64,000 nucleotides of DNA from Hymenobacter sp. YC55. Lineage in GTDB: Bacteria > Bacteroidota > Bacteroidia > Cytophagales > Hymenobacteraceae. Of the stretch, positions 33,183-42,354 are shown piece after piece. The stretch spans positions 682,001 to 746,000 of the forward strand of contig NZ_JARNTX010000001.1 in NCBI RefSeq assembly GCF_029433095.1. The letters run 5' to 3'. A program made the translations under genes and the position numbers. Under the pieces are notes generated by a model, which made no database searches, was not told where the DNA came from, and worked only from the letters and a program-made list of their open reading frames with translations. Position 1 is the first letter of the stretch. Every line of letters starts with the position of its first letter.

Positions 33183-34088
33183 TTAAAGCTTTATACCAAG
33201 CTTTTTGGCCAGATCCTTGAACATCTCGGGGTCGTAGTCGTCGGCACCGGGCGAGTTGAGTTGGGGCTCTTCCTCGAGTACTGGATAAGGAACCCCCTCG
33301 AAACCGCCTTGAATTACTTCCAGCGGCTGACCATCTTCTGGGTGCGTACCGTTCCAAATGATACCGGCCTGCTTGTAGTCGTCAGGGCTGAAGGTGTAAA
33401 GCTTGAGGTGCAGCTTTTGCTGATCCTGTAGCTTTTTGGCTTCCGGGAATTTATCGTTGCTTAGGTCTGGCACGGGCACGAGTTTGGTTACCTCCACGCC
33501 CGTCAGGTGCTCTAGCGCCTTGGCATAGGCCACTACGTGCAAGCCACCACGCACCAGCAGATAGCCTACCATGGTACGAGCACAAGGATCGGCTACCATT
33601 TCGTATACCCGCATTTTGTTGGCCCGGGCACCACACTCCAAGAAGAAGTTGTGTAATAAATCTAGTTTGAGGTTACCACTAGCGTGCACATTTTGACCTG
33701 TCCACGGGTTGCCCATCGAATCGACGGGTAGGGCAGCTTGGGCGCTGCTCAGGAAGTGGTAGCTGTTGCGAGCATCTTTGGCGTCGGCCAGCGGGGCTGG
33801 TACCGGGTTCTTGCCCCGTACCGTCTGGCCCGTCAGCAGCAGGTTGATGGCGTAGGATACGGCCTCGATGTGGCTGTATTCTTCGGCCGCAATGCTGCAC
33901 GTTAGGTCATAGAACGGCCGCAACCGATTACGCCCCCGGAAGTTGAACGACTGGAACGTGTAGTTCATCAGCGTCGACATCTCTCCGTATTTGCCCCCGA
34001 GCAGTTCCTGGATGGCTGCCGCGTCGTTGGGCGAAGGGTTTTTGGGTTTTGGCAGCTCAACGGCCAGCCGGTCATAACGCAAGATCAT
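33183..34088 (-). CDS. Manganese catalase family protein
   Basis: A 301-residue ferritin-like di-manganese catalase that breaks hydrogen peroxide to water and oxygen without haem. It begins MILRYDRLAVELPKP, standard for the family. Metal ligands are visible in GEMSTLMNYTFQSFNF (Glu), CSIAAEEYSHIEAV (Glu and His), FFLECGARANKMRVYE (Glu) and GGLHVVAYAKALEHL (His). The C-terminal part (PVPDLSNDKFPEAKKL, then a proline-rich tail) matches the family extension. Length is normal for short manganese catalases. It lies upstream of the cyclophilin on the same strand and is probably its own unit, perhaps stress-induced. Confidence 0.93.
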   Translation of the reverse strand: MILRYDRLAVELPKPKNPSPNDAAAIQELLGGKYGEMSTLMNYTFQSFNFRGRNRLRPFYDLTCSIAAEEYSHIEAVSYAINLLLTGQTVRGKNPVPAPLADAKDARNSYHFLSSAQAALPVDSMGNPWTGQNVHASGNLKLDLLHNFFLECGARANKMRVYEMVADPCARTMVGYLLVRGGLHVVAYAKALEHLTGVEVTKLVPVPDLSNDKFPEAKKLQDQQKLHLKLYTFSPDDYKQAGIIWNGTHPEDGQPLEVIQGGFEGVPYPVLEEEPQLNSPGADDYDPEMFKDLAKKLGIKL

Positions 34089-34472
34089 AGCTCAGTATTT
34101 AGAGGTGAAAGGTCGAGTTCCCATGTCGGCGTTTGACAGACAAGGTTATCAGGCTCTACGGAGCAGTTTGGTTGTCGTTATGTTGAGCTTACAAGCTCAG
34201 CGACCAGTAGAATAGGAGTTTTGGTTAGCCGTCAGTTGAACTCCGGACGTGCAATTCGCCGATAGACTCTGGATAAAACCGGTATTGTTTAGCCTATTGA
34301 GCTACTGTTGCCTCGATGATAGCCATTGATGACCTTTCACGTACTGAGCAGCTTTCTTGACCCTAGCAAGCGGATAGAAGGGAGGAATTTTATACAGTGT
34401 TAATTGAAAAACAAATTGTTATCAAATTCAAAACAGTAGCAACTACCTCAAAAGCAACGGCTCAAGCACGCA
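34089..34472. other. Intergenic region with small hairpin
   Basis: A TGAGCTT/AAGCTCA palindrome (34184-34190 with 34193-34199) lies in a GTCGTTATGTTGAGC context that weakly recalls the repeats at 31591-31764. The end nearest 34473 is AT-rich. No gene is supported. The region should hold the catalase promoter and the 3' end of the propeller gene. Confidence 0.45.
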
Positions 34473-37400
34473 TCATTCAACAACCAGACACTTAGTGGCT
34501 ACGCCCGTACCCGTCTGCACCCGCACAGAATAGACTCCAGCACGTAGACCTGTTATATCAACGAGGCCCTGGGCGCTAACGGCAGAGAGCATCAACCTGG
34601 TTTGGCGGACTTGTTGCCCTAGCGTGTTGTAGATTACTATCTCAACGACTCTAGCAGCGTGTGAAGCGGGCAGCGTAAGCGTAACCGTGTTCCGCGCTGG
34701 ATTCGGATACAAGCCTACCTGCATTACTGCAAGAGTTGTGAGAGTAGCCATAGGTTGTGTTGGCTCCAGACGTAAACTGAAACGCCCTGCAAGGTTGGTG
34801 CTGGTGGCTGTAAAAGGATAGCGCATCTGCGGCGTCAGTAAGAGTTGCTGACCAGTAACAGCGTCCAGAAGATACACTCGATTACCGCCGAAATTAGCAA
34901 GCCGGCTGGCTGTGAGCGAATAAGCGCCTGGCTGCGGAAGCGCTACACCCAGCGGTACCACTGTGGTCGACGTTAGCGTCGGCAAGCCATTGATGGCCAA
35001 TTCTGATGCAGGTGTGCCCGCGGTGGTAAGCGAGTATAGTGAAAGCCCCGACGGGTTGCGCAGCTTGGCCGCATCATAGGTGGAGTCGAAGCCGGCTGTG
35101 GCGCCATCTTGCAAGTAAACAGTGGTGGCATCCTGCGCTGCTGTTTCGCCTTGCAGCTGTAGCTCTAGCTGTGGGCGCCCATCTACGGCGGGGCGCTGCA
35201 AGATAGCCTGGGTGGCAAAGCTGGTTATGCGGTTGGCATTGGTGAGCGTGAGCGAGCCAGGTACGTCCGCAGTGCTGGTGTGCACAAAAAAGCCTTGGCT
35301 GCTAGCTACAAGCGGATTGCCGATGCCATTGGTATAGGCCCGGTATTGACCCGCGTATTGACCGGTGCTTTCTAAAACATACACGGCTCCGTCCAAGCCC
35401 GGGCGGTTGGGCGCCTCTACGGTGCTCCAATCCAGTGGGGCAGGGTAGGGGTTGCCGAGTAAATGCCAGCCCCCTTCGGTGCCGCTGCGCGTGAGGTTGC
35501 TTTTCGTAACGGAGCCGTTGCCAAGCGTACCCACAAAACTCACGGTTTCCGTTGCCGGGATATTCACGCTGTAGCCGCGGCCTTGTTCCAGTGAGTCGGT
35601 CAAACTCTCGGGCGAAACCCAGCCTCGGTCGAACGGGGTATAGCCAACAGCTGGCGACGTTACAATGCGGGTTTCATCGTAGCCAAACACTGTCGGGAAA
35701 GGGGAAACCGTACCTGGATCAACTGACGTGTTGTAAGCCGCGTTAACTTCAGGCACAAACCTAAAGGTGGCTAGGTCGCTTACGGTGGTATTGCGTACTG
35801 GAGCCGAGTAGTGCCGGTAGCCGAGGCCCGGATTTATAGCTGGGGTGATATAGCGCTGCACCGTGGCGGTTCCAACCACCAAGCCTGTGCCCTGGTTCAC
35901 CACGAGGGCTGTGCCGGTGATATCCGACAAGAGGGTTAGGCCCCAGTTGTTGAGGTTAAGGTTGCCGCTGCCGGCCAGCGTAAGTGCTTGCCGAATGCTA
36001 ATTGGCTGCACAAGGCTTACGCCAGTTGCATTGCTGACAACCAGATTGCGCATGGTAAAAGGCAGGCCGGAGCCTACTACCTGGGGTGTAGTACCCCCAA
36101 ATTCATAGGAAGCATCGGAGCTAAAGAACCGAGTGCCCGCTACCTGGATGGCCCCCGACAACGCATTGGCCTCTATGCCTTGCGGAGAGCAAACGCGCAG
36201 CGTAGCGCCAGCTGCCAGTCTGAAAGTGCCGGGGCCATTGATAGTCGAGCAGCCATCGTCGAGCGTACCCCCGGCTTGAACCAGCATATTGCCATTCACC
36301 GTGACGTTGCCGCCAAGTGTAGCTTTTCCTGGCCCGCCCGTGTCGGGACCCGTGATGGTAATGTTGTTATAGTTGCCAGCCGGAATAACTTGGGTGCTAC
36401 TAACGGTAAGATTGGTAGGCGCCCCGTTGGTGAAGTAGCGGCCGATTCGGGCACTTCTTTTACTTCCATCCCCGACGCCAGTAAAATCACCCCCTGCGAA
36501 TAGGTCGTGGTAGCGGCCTGATGCCAGGGCTAGCACTCTGCCGTTGAGGCCAGTTCCTAGCGAGTACCAGTTGGTGCCATCCCAGCGGGCTATATTGGCT
36601 GTTCTGGGCGGACCGTTTAGCACCCCGGTAAAGCTGCCGCCGACGTATAATTGTCCATCAGGGGCTACCGCAAGTGCAGACACTGGGCCGCCGCCCCCCA
36701 ATCCATTGCCTAAGGCAGACCAAGCCGAGCCGTCCCAACGGGCTATTTTATTGGCAGTTAAGCCATTCGGGCCATCCACTGTGTTGAACTCTCCTCCCAC
36801 GTACAAGTCGCCGTTGGGAGCCGCCGCTAGTGCCCACACAATATTGTTGGTGCCGATATTGCCCAACCGCGACCAGGCTGTGCCATCCCAGCGGGCCACG
36901 CCATTGGCTACTGCGCCGCTACCCGTATCGAAATCACCACCAGCATACAAGTCGCCGTTGGGTGTGAAAGCCAAAGCAAGCACTCTTCTGCCAACGATGC
37001 CATTGCCAAGGGGCTGCCAAGTCGTGCCATCCCAACGCGCTACGTTATTGAGGGTTTTGCCGCCTCCAATAGTGAAAGCCCCCCCTACATATAAGTCTCC
37101 GTTCGGGGCGAAGGCTATGGCGTATACGTCGCCGCCAAGTGTGCTCCCTAAGCCTTGCCAACCGCTATTGGTCTGGCGCGCAATTCCCCCGCCCGTGCTC
37201 CGGTTGTTGACAGAAGAAAAAATGCCACCCGCGTACAGAGTCCCATCTGGCGCAAAGCCTAAGGCATACACAAAGCTATTGAAACCAGCGGTAGGTGATG
37301 GATCCCCTAGCTTTTGCCATCCGGTGGAAGTTAGGAGGCCAATGTGGAATGTGTTAGGGACACTAACCGAATTCAGATAAAACAAACCGCCCGCATATAC

Positions 37401-38756
37401 ATCGCCGTTGGCTGCAACTGCTAAGGCCTGAACATAGGCATTCAAGCCTTTGCCCATGGGCGCCCAAATGCCGTCATTCAGCTGTGCTACTCGATTTGTA
37501 ACTAGCCCGCTTTCGAAGGAGGTGAAACTGCCCCCCGCGTATACGGTGCCACTCGGCCCAACTGTAATAGCCTTAGGAGTGCCAAAGTTGTTGAACGTAA
37601 GCCCACCGCCTAGATTCGACCAGAAAGTGCCGTTCCATTGGGCAAAGCCGCGCGCTGTGCCTGAGAGAGCCCTGCCAAAATCGCCTGCCGCATACAACAC
37701 GCCGTTGGGCCCAAACGCCAGGCTAGTAGCCCCTCCCAAAGCCAGCCCCCCACCTAACTCTGACCAAGAAGTACCATCCCAACGGACCACACTATGACTG
37801 GAGCCTAGTATTATAAAGCCGCCAGCGTAAAGCTTCCCATCGGGGCCTACCACCAACGAAGTCACAGAGCCAAAATAAGTTCCAGTGCTTTCCAAAGGTG
37901 TCCAAGTCGTGCCGTTCCAGCGGGCAACGCCCGTTGCTACAGGTTGTCCATCAATCACACGGAAGATGCCACCGGCATACACGTCGCCGGTGGCTGCTGA
38001 TGTTAGGGCAGTTACATCGGCATTGGTGCCGCTGCCGAGCGCCGACCAGGTGATGCCGTTCCAGCGCGCAATTCGGGCCGCGGCTACTCCTCCGGCCGTA
38101 GCAAAGGAGCCACCCGCGTACAGGTCGCCGTTGGGAGCCACAGTCAAGGCCAGCACGCTGGCATCGACGCCACCTCCCACCGCCGACCAAGCGGTGCCAT
38201 TCCAACGGGCTAGGTTCTGAGTGCCCGGCACACCTGCTACACCTTCCGGAAAATTACCACCCACGTACAAGTCGCCATTGGGTGCTACGGCCAACGCATA
38301 CACAACACCATTGATACCTTGACCTAAAGCAGACCAGGCCAACCCGTCCCAACGAGCTATCCGGTTGGCAGATACCCCACCCGCCGAATTAAAGGCACCA
38401 CCGGCGTATACATTGCCGTCGGGAGCTGCTACTAAGGCGTTTACAGTAGCATCAATGCCAGGTTCGCCAAAGCCACTCTGCCAGTTTTCATCACCAGCTC
38501 CATTCGGTTTCAGTGTTTCCTGAGGTTGCAATTCTCTGGTCAAAGAGGCTTTCTCCGCAGCAATGGGGCTAGCAGCACCTGCGCCAGAACCACTAACTGT
38601 AGGGGTAAGCTGGTATTCGGAGCTGTTACCCTTGCCTGGTGAACTTTCAGATAAGGAACTTCCCTGCCAATCTTGAGCAAAAGCAGCTAACGTGGCCAGA
38701 GAAAAAAAGAGAGTAGTCAGCCAGCGGCCAACTGAATAGGAGCAGAAGTGTATCAT
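34473..38756 (-). CDS. Large T9SS type A cargo protein with 14 propeller-type repeats
   Basis: A 1427-residue secreted protein. Signal peptide at residues 1-27 (LTTLFFSLATLAAFAQ). Residues about 105-775 hold 14 repeats of about 45-50 residues with the consensus core ALAVAPNGDLYVGGxF ... ARWDGTxWSALGxG. These are likely beta-propeller blades, perhaps two seven-bladed propellers. A parallel-beta style region follows (LGGNVTVNGNMLVQAGGTLDDGCSTI), then a Cys-poor beta-sandwich typical of Bacteroidota exported proteins (WHLLGNPYPAPLDW). The final 80 residues are the T9SS sorting domain (VGLYPNPARNTVTLTLP, LRAGVYSVRVQ). Function is unknown; surface binding of polymer or cells is a reasonable guess. 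It is a single-gene unit. Confidence 0.92.
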   Translation of the reverse strand: MIHFCSYSVGRWLTTLFFSLATLAAFAQDWQGSSLSESSPGKGNSSEYQLTPTVSGSGAGAASPIAAEKASLTRELQPQETLKPNGAGDENWQSGFGEPGIDATVNALVAAPDGNVYAGGAFNSAGGVSANRIARWDGLAWSALGQGINGVVYALAVAPNGDLYVGGNFPEGVAGVPGTQNLARWNGTAWSAVGGGVDASVLALTVAPNGDLYAGGSFATAGGVAAARIARWNGITWSALGSGTNADVTALTSAATGDVYAGGIFRVIDGQPVATGVARWNGTTWTPLESTGTYFGSVTSLVVGPDGKLYAGGFIILGSSHSVVRWDGTSWSELGGGLALGGATSLAFGPNGVLYAAGDFGRALSGTARGFAQWNGTFWSNLGGGLTFNNFGTPKAITVGPSGTVYAGGSFTSFESGLVTNRVAQLNDGIWAPMGKGLNAYVQALAVAANGDVYAGGLFYLNSVSVPNTFHIGLLTSTGWQKLGDPSPTAGFNSFVYALGFAPDGTLYAGGIFSSVNNRSTGGGIARQTNSGWQGLGSTLGGDVYAIAFAPNGDLYVGGAFTIGGGKTLNNVARWDGTTWQPLGNGIVGRRVLALAFTPNGDLYAGGDFDTGSGAVANGVARWDGTAWSRLGNIGTNNIVWALAAAPNGDLYVGGEFNTVDGPNGLTANKIARWDGSAWSALGNGLGGGGPVSALAVAPDGQLYVGGSFTGVLNGPPRTANIARWDGTNWYSLGTGLNGRVLALASGRYHDLFAGGDFTGVGDGSKRSARIGRYFTNGAPTNLTVSSTQVIPAGNYNNITITGPDTGGPGKATLGGNVTVNGNMLVQAGGTLDDGCSTINGPGTFRLAAGATLRVCSPQGIEANALSGAIQVAGTRFFSSDASYEFGGTTPQVVGSGLPFTMRNLVVSNATGVSLVQPISIRQALTLAGSGNLNLNNWGLTLLSDITGTALVVNQGTGLVVGTATVQRYITPAINPGLGYRHYSAPVRNTTVSDLATFRFVPEVNAAYNTSVDPGTVSPFPTVFGYDETRIVTSPAVGYTPFDRGWVSPESLTDSLEQGRGYSVNIPATETVSFVGTLGNGSVTKSNLTRSGTEGGWHLLGNPYPAPLDWSTVEAPNRPGLDGAVYVLESTGQYAGQYRAYTNGIGNPLVASSQGFFVHTSTADVPGSLTLTNANRITSFATQAILQRPAVDGRPQLELQLQGETAAQDATTVYLQDGATAGFDSTYDAAKLRNPSGLSLYSLTTAGTPASELAINGLPTLTSTTVVPLGVALPQPGAYSLTASRLANFGGNRVYLLDAVTGQQLLLTPQMRYPFTATSTNLAGRFSLRLEPTQPMATLTTLAVMQVGLYPNPARNTVTLTLPASHAARVVEIVIYNTLGQQVRQTRLMLSAVSAQGLVDITGLRAGVYSVRVQTGTGVATKCLVVE
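36430..38447 (-). repeat. Region of 14 tandem coding repeats inside the propeller gene
   Basis: DNA segments of about 140-150 bp encode the repeated blade; the most conserved part on the plus strand is the reverse complement of GGCGACTTGTACGTGGG-like words (for example near 36795, 36950, 37085, 38120 and 38265). Copies differ enough that recent expansion is not evident. These are protein repeats, not a CRISPR array. Confidence 0.8.
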
Positions 38757-39140
38757 AGCTTAGGCGGAAAGAGAGTAGGACAAGGAAAGAAGCTAGTCGC
38801 ATGCATTGTCATACCCTCTCATAGAGCGTGACGAAAGCAATGATGGAGGTTCAAACTATCGTGGCGACAGGCACTGATAGGCTGCTATTCAACAGCAAGC
38901 TCGCGGGGCGGGATATATATGGTAAGGCCACCAACGTCTGCGAAATCCATCGTCTCATGCCAACAGGTGTCTTGCTAAGTATACCTTTACTTGGTAGAAG
39001 ATACATCTAATTCGCTACGTTTTATTCAGGTTTCTGAATATTGATGGCTGCAACTTTTTAGTGTCCAGTTTTCTTTTACCGGAAATAAAAAAGGCGCCCT
39101 CCGATAAGCGGAGGGCGCCTTTTGCTATTAATGAAGTCCT
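38757..39140. other. Intergenic region with a strong terminator at 39088-39125
   Basis: AAAGGCGCCCTCC (39090-39102) pairs with GGAGGGCGCCTTT (39110-39122), with A- and T-runs on both sides, so it can act in both directions. It ends the phospholipase-like gene on the minus strand. The rest should carry the promoter of the propeller gene. No other gene is supported. Confidence 0.75.
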
Positions 39141-40391
39141 TTACCAGCCCGAACCGGCTGGAGTGCTCCAGCCATCGTCGTTCTTTTTGGCGGCTTTCTG
39201 CTTTTTCTCTTTTTGCTTGGTGCTGCCTTCGGCGTTCTTGGTCTTTACTTTCACCTTCTCGGCACCTACTGGCACAGGCGCGCCCGGGATGGGAGAGCCC
39301 GCCTTAGCCGATGGAGCAGGAGTAGGCTCGGCGGGAGTGGCAGTTTCCAATACGGGCGCAGTCATGTCTACTGCCGAGTTGATTTGGTCGGCTTGCACTG
39401 TCGCCTTTTCTTTCTCCAGAGCAAGAAGCATCTGCTGAGGCACCAACTCGTTGTCTTTCCACACTTTCAGCTGCTTGTCCAGTGTTTCCTTTTCTTCTTT
39501 GGATTGCTTTTTGGCTAGCAGTTCCGATAAGTTGGGGCTGCCACCGTCGCGCCAAGCCGTTAGCCAAAGCGACGACACAAACGTGGGTGCTAGCTTGAGG
39601 CGCCAAGCCACCTGGCCACCTACTTCTTTGTGGTAGGCATCGGCAAAGGCATCGGAATAGGAGCGCCGCGTTTTGCCGTACTTATGCGAATACACATATT
39701 TCGTTTCGGGGGTGAAGTTGCGCGTTACTTTCTCCTCCATGTCGAAAGTAGCTCCCAGGAAGCCGTAAGAACTCTGAATTACTTGCCAGATATCGGTTAG
39801 CGGGTCCTTCACGTACTTCGCCGATTCGTTGTCGAGCTTGTACTCGGCAATGTGGCGCTCGGGCAGCTTGGATTCCCAGAGGGAGTGCAAGCCGTTCTGA
39901 TTGCTAAGTTGCCCGTCGTAGTTGACGGTGGTGTGCAACGGCACGAAAGCATCGGCTACGTAATGGCACAAATCGGCGGAAAGGCGCACGATGGCCGCCG
40001 TGTCACGGGCTTTGAAGGCGGCCGTAAGGTCGTCTTTCGTTTCCATGATTTGCCACGGCACCGTGCCGTACTTGCGAAGCGTATCGGCGGTGTATTTAGC
40101 TTCGGCTTTGTCCCAGGCTTTGGGCATGAGGCCAAACGGGTCGTCGCCGTAGTGGTCCATGTCGATAAAGTGCTTGGGAGCTTCCTTGGGGTCGGAGTCG
40201 CGCCGCTCATCAGGAGCCGTCGAGAGCCGCACGATTTCCTTCATGTGCCGGAAGTAAAATGGCTGCAAGCTGGAAGGCAGCGCGTACACCGACAGCTGCG
40301 CAATGGTGCGGTGCGCAAAGAAACCCCAGCCCGGCGACGTAACCGGTACTAACAAAGCCAAGCAAAGCAGAACAAGAAACGGTTTTTTCAT
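39141..40391 (-). CDS. Zinc-dependent phospholipase C / S1-P1 nuclease superfamily protein, secreted
   Basis: A 416-residue exported protein. Signal peptide (FLVLLCLALLVPVTSPG) is followed by WGFFAHRTIAQLSVYALP, the N-terminal Trp and His that bind zinc in this superfamily. Further ligands are visible in HFIDMDHYGDDPF, LCHYVADAFVPLHTTVNYDGQLSNQNGLHSLWE, which gives the HxxxD and HxxxE pairs. The core ends near residue 290. The C-terminal 120 residues are a low-complexity Lys/Ala/Pro tail (AEPTPAPSAKAGSP, then KQKEKKQKAAKK), outside the family fold. Phospholipase or nuclease activity cannot be told apart from sequence. It is related to the protein at 9486-10760. Confidence 0.87.
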   Translation of the reverse strand: MKKPFLVLLCLALLVPVTSPGWGFFAHRTIAQLSVYALPSSLQPFYFRHMKEIVRLSTAPDERRDSDPKEAPKHFIDMDHYGDDPFGLMPKAWDKAEAKYTADTLRKYGTVPWQIMETKDDLTAAFKARDTAAIVRLSADLCHYVADAFVPLHTTVNYDGQLSNQNGLHSLWESKLPERHIAEYKLDNESAKYVKDPLTDIWQVIQSSYGFLGATFDMEEKVTRNFTPETKYVYSHKYGKTRRSYSDAFADAYHKEVGGQVAWRLKLAPTFVSSLWLTAWRDGGSPNLSELLAKKQSKEEKETLDKQLKVWKDNELVPQQMLLALEKEKATVQADQINSAVDMTAPVLETATPAEPTPAPSAKAGSPIPGAPVPVGAEKVKVKTKNAEGSTKQKEKKQKAAKKNDDGWSTPAGSGW

Positions 40392-40632
40392 GGTGTAGCG
40401 GCTGTACCCGTAAATAGACCCGTAAAGTTAAGTTGAATACATGAGTAAGGGGTTGGGTTATTAGGAGATAAGCCCAGTATGAAATCAGGAAAAAGCCGGT
40501 CATCTTGCCGGTTGAAGCCTACATCTAACTCGTTTGCTGGAACCGTTAGGCTTCGATACGTGCCGCCCAGTGCTCGTAGTACTTGCCTGCCGTCACCTAC
40601 TTTTTTGCTTGTTGTTTGTTTGCTTGTCAGCC

Positions 40633-41670
40633 ATGGCGCTTATCTCGAAAAAGAAGCTCAATTACTCGATTAAGCCAGCGCTACGCGAGTATTTGCACCA
40701 CTACGACCGGGAAACCCTGTTGCCCGTCAGCTACCGGGACCTCACGCACTTCAGTGGGGCTTTTCCGCTGGTCGACCGATATGGCAACGACACGCTTTGG
40801 GAAACTGTTTTCTACGAGCCGCAAACCCTGCGCGAACTCAGCGAAGGCCTAGCCCAAGTGTATGCTCTGCTCAAGACTGATGGCGACTTGTCGTTTACCG
40901 ACCACCTGCTGGCCGACCGTATCGACTATTGCCGCTTCGGCAATTCCAGACCGTTTCGAGTGCGCATCGTCAATCGCCTCAATGACAACTACGACTATTT
41001 CTACGTGAAGACGGCCGATGCCTCCCGCGTGTACGGGCTGGAGCTAGAGCACCTCTTGTCGCCGAACCGCCTGAGTTACCTCGTGAGCGGCGACACCTTA
41101 GTGGAGGAGCACATTGCGGGCATTCCCGGCGACGATTTTATTCGGACCCGTATGCCCCAGATGCCCTTCAACCAGGTGCGTATTGCCAAAGAGTTTGTAA
41201 AATTCAACGAGCGGTGCTTTGCCCGCTTGCTCGGCGATATGCGCTCCTACAACTATGTAATTGTGGTGACGCCCGACCTAGAGGCCGAGCAGTACCGCGT
41301 CCGCGCCATCGACTTCGACCAGCAGAGCTACGAGGGCCGCAAAACCATGTACTTGCCCCAGTACTTCAAGGATAATCTGGCCGTGATTCAGATGTGCAGC
41401 CGTTTCCTGAAAGCCGAAGCTATCCGTCAGTATCAAACCGAAGAGCGGGTGGTGATGCAGCGCCGGGTGCGCCTGGAACGCTACCGCCTTAAGGAACTTA
41501 TGGACTGTATGCGCCGCGAAGAGCTAGCTCCGCCCGAGAAAGTAGCGCAACTCAAGAGCGAGCTAAACCTGCACCATCAAACCACGGCTTTCAACCGCTG
41601 CCGCAACATGGGCGACATCGTGCGCCAAAACTTGAAGCTAATGCTCGACCTCCCCAATAAGCTGGAATAG
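40633..41670 (+). CDS. Conserved cytoplasmic protein with a divergent protein-kinase-like signature
   Basis: A 345-residue soluble protein normally left as hypothetical. I see a kinase-type motif series: Lys126 in YFYVKTAD, acidic residues Glu137/Glu139 in GLELEHLL, a hinge LVEEHIAG (156-163), GDMRSYN (Asp202 and Asn207, spacing as in HRDxxxxN), and AIDFDQQ (Asp227) as the metal-binding DFG equivalent. The first His of the catalytic loop is replaced by Leu. A long helical C-terminal region (about 250-345) follows. I chose the ATG at 40633; the frame is open from 40534 but that part is hydrophobic and unlike the rest. It is alone on its strand. Substrate and activity are unknown. Confidence 0.78.
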   Translation: MALISKKKLNYSIKPALREYLHHYDRETLLPVSYRDLTHFSGAFPLVDRYGNDTLWETVFYEPQTLRELSEGLAQVYALLKTDGDLSFTDHLLADRIDYCRFGNSRPFRVRIVNRLNDNYDYFYVKTADASRVYGLELEHLLSPNRLSYLVSGDTLVEEHIAGIPGDDFIRTRMPQMPFNQVRIAKEFVKFNERCFARLLGDMRSYNYVIVVTPDLEAEQYRVRAIDFDQQSYEGRKTMYLPQYFKDNLAVIQMCSRFLKAEAIRQYQTEERVVMQRRVRLERYRLKELMDCMRREELAPPEKVAQLKSELNLHHQTTAFNRCRNMGDIVRQNLKLMLDLPNKLE

Positions 41671-41714
41671 GCAAAGTCGTGAAATAGTGGCCCTGTGGCT
41701 CTGCCGCTCGCCGT

Positions 41715-42248
41715 TCAACTTTGCTCTATTTTGGTGACGATGGCGTCGTTGGCGTGCTGTTCGGCGTAGTTGTCGAGTAGCTCGCTCAGGTGCTGCAATA
41801 TGAAGTCTACGGCCAGTTGGCGCACTTTGTCGCAGTTACCTTCAAACTCTTGGCGTAGCTCTTTCGCCCGGTTTTCGTGCAGAATGGTGAAGTACATGGT
41901 ACCCACCGGCTTCTCATCGGACTCGGAAGCCCCGGCCCCGCACAAGCCCGTCACGGCCACGCAGACATCGGCCGTAGGTAAGTGCTTGTGCAAGCCCATA
42001 ACCATTTCATTGGTGACTTGCTGGCTTTCGGCCGTGTACATAGCCAAGGTTTCCTTTTCCACGCCTAGCAAGCGCTGCTTGGCCACCGGATGGTACGTGA
42101 CGACGGAGCCAAGCAATACCTCACTGCTCGCCTCGCCTTTTACAAATTCAGAAGCCAGCAAACCAGCCGTGCAGCTTTCGGCAAAGGCCACGGTAAGCTT
42201 GTACTGCAAAAATTTCTTGAGAAGGGCATTCAGTTCGGAAGGCTTCAT
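41715..42248 (-). CDS. pncC: CinA-family nicotinamide-nucleotide amidase (PncC-type)
   Basis: A 177-residue single-domain CinA C-terminal homologue, as in PncC, which deamidates NMN to nicotinate mononucleotide in NAD recycling. The signature AFAESCTAGLLASEFVKGEASSEVLLGSVVTYHPVAKQRLLGV is intact, with the catalytic Ser in ESCTAG. VAVTGLCGAGASESDEKPVGTMYF completes the active site; most family members have TGIAGPGGG, so this loop is slightly divergent (LCGAGASES). I chose the ATG at 42248 (MKPSELNALL). It converges with the kinase-like gene and follows the APC permease gene by 107 bp on the same strand. Confidence 0.87.
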   Translation of the reverse strand: MKPSELNALLKKFLQYKLTVAFAESCTAGLLASEFVKGEASSEVLLGSVVTYHPVAKQRLLGVEKETLAMYTAESQQVTNEMVMGLHKHLPTADVCVAVTGLCGAGASESDEKPVGTMYFTILHENRAKELRQEFEGNCDKVRQLAVDFILQHLSELLDNYAEQHANDAIVTKIEQS

Positions 42249-42354
42249 AATGTGCGGAGGGAGAGGCAAAGTCCTCCCTTTACGCGAAGCTGCTGCGTAA
42301 TTGTTATAGTTGAGCTGCTACTTTGCCTGCCAAAACAGCAACGAAAGCAAGGGG

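Noticed and set aside
36544..37380. Plus-strand frames opposite the propeller gene
   Set aside because: Their repeated Pro/Ser/Ala composition is the mirror of the blade repeats; the minus-strand protein has signal peptide and sorting domain.
36430..38447. CRISPR-like regular repeats
   Set aside because: The periodic words are diverged coding repeats of a beta-propeller protein, with no identical direct repeats or spacers and no cas genes.
40534..40632. Hydrophobic N-terminal extension of the kinase-like protein
   Set aside because: It reads as a weak signal-like segment, but the following protein is cytoplasmic in character and the ATG at 40633 fits better.
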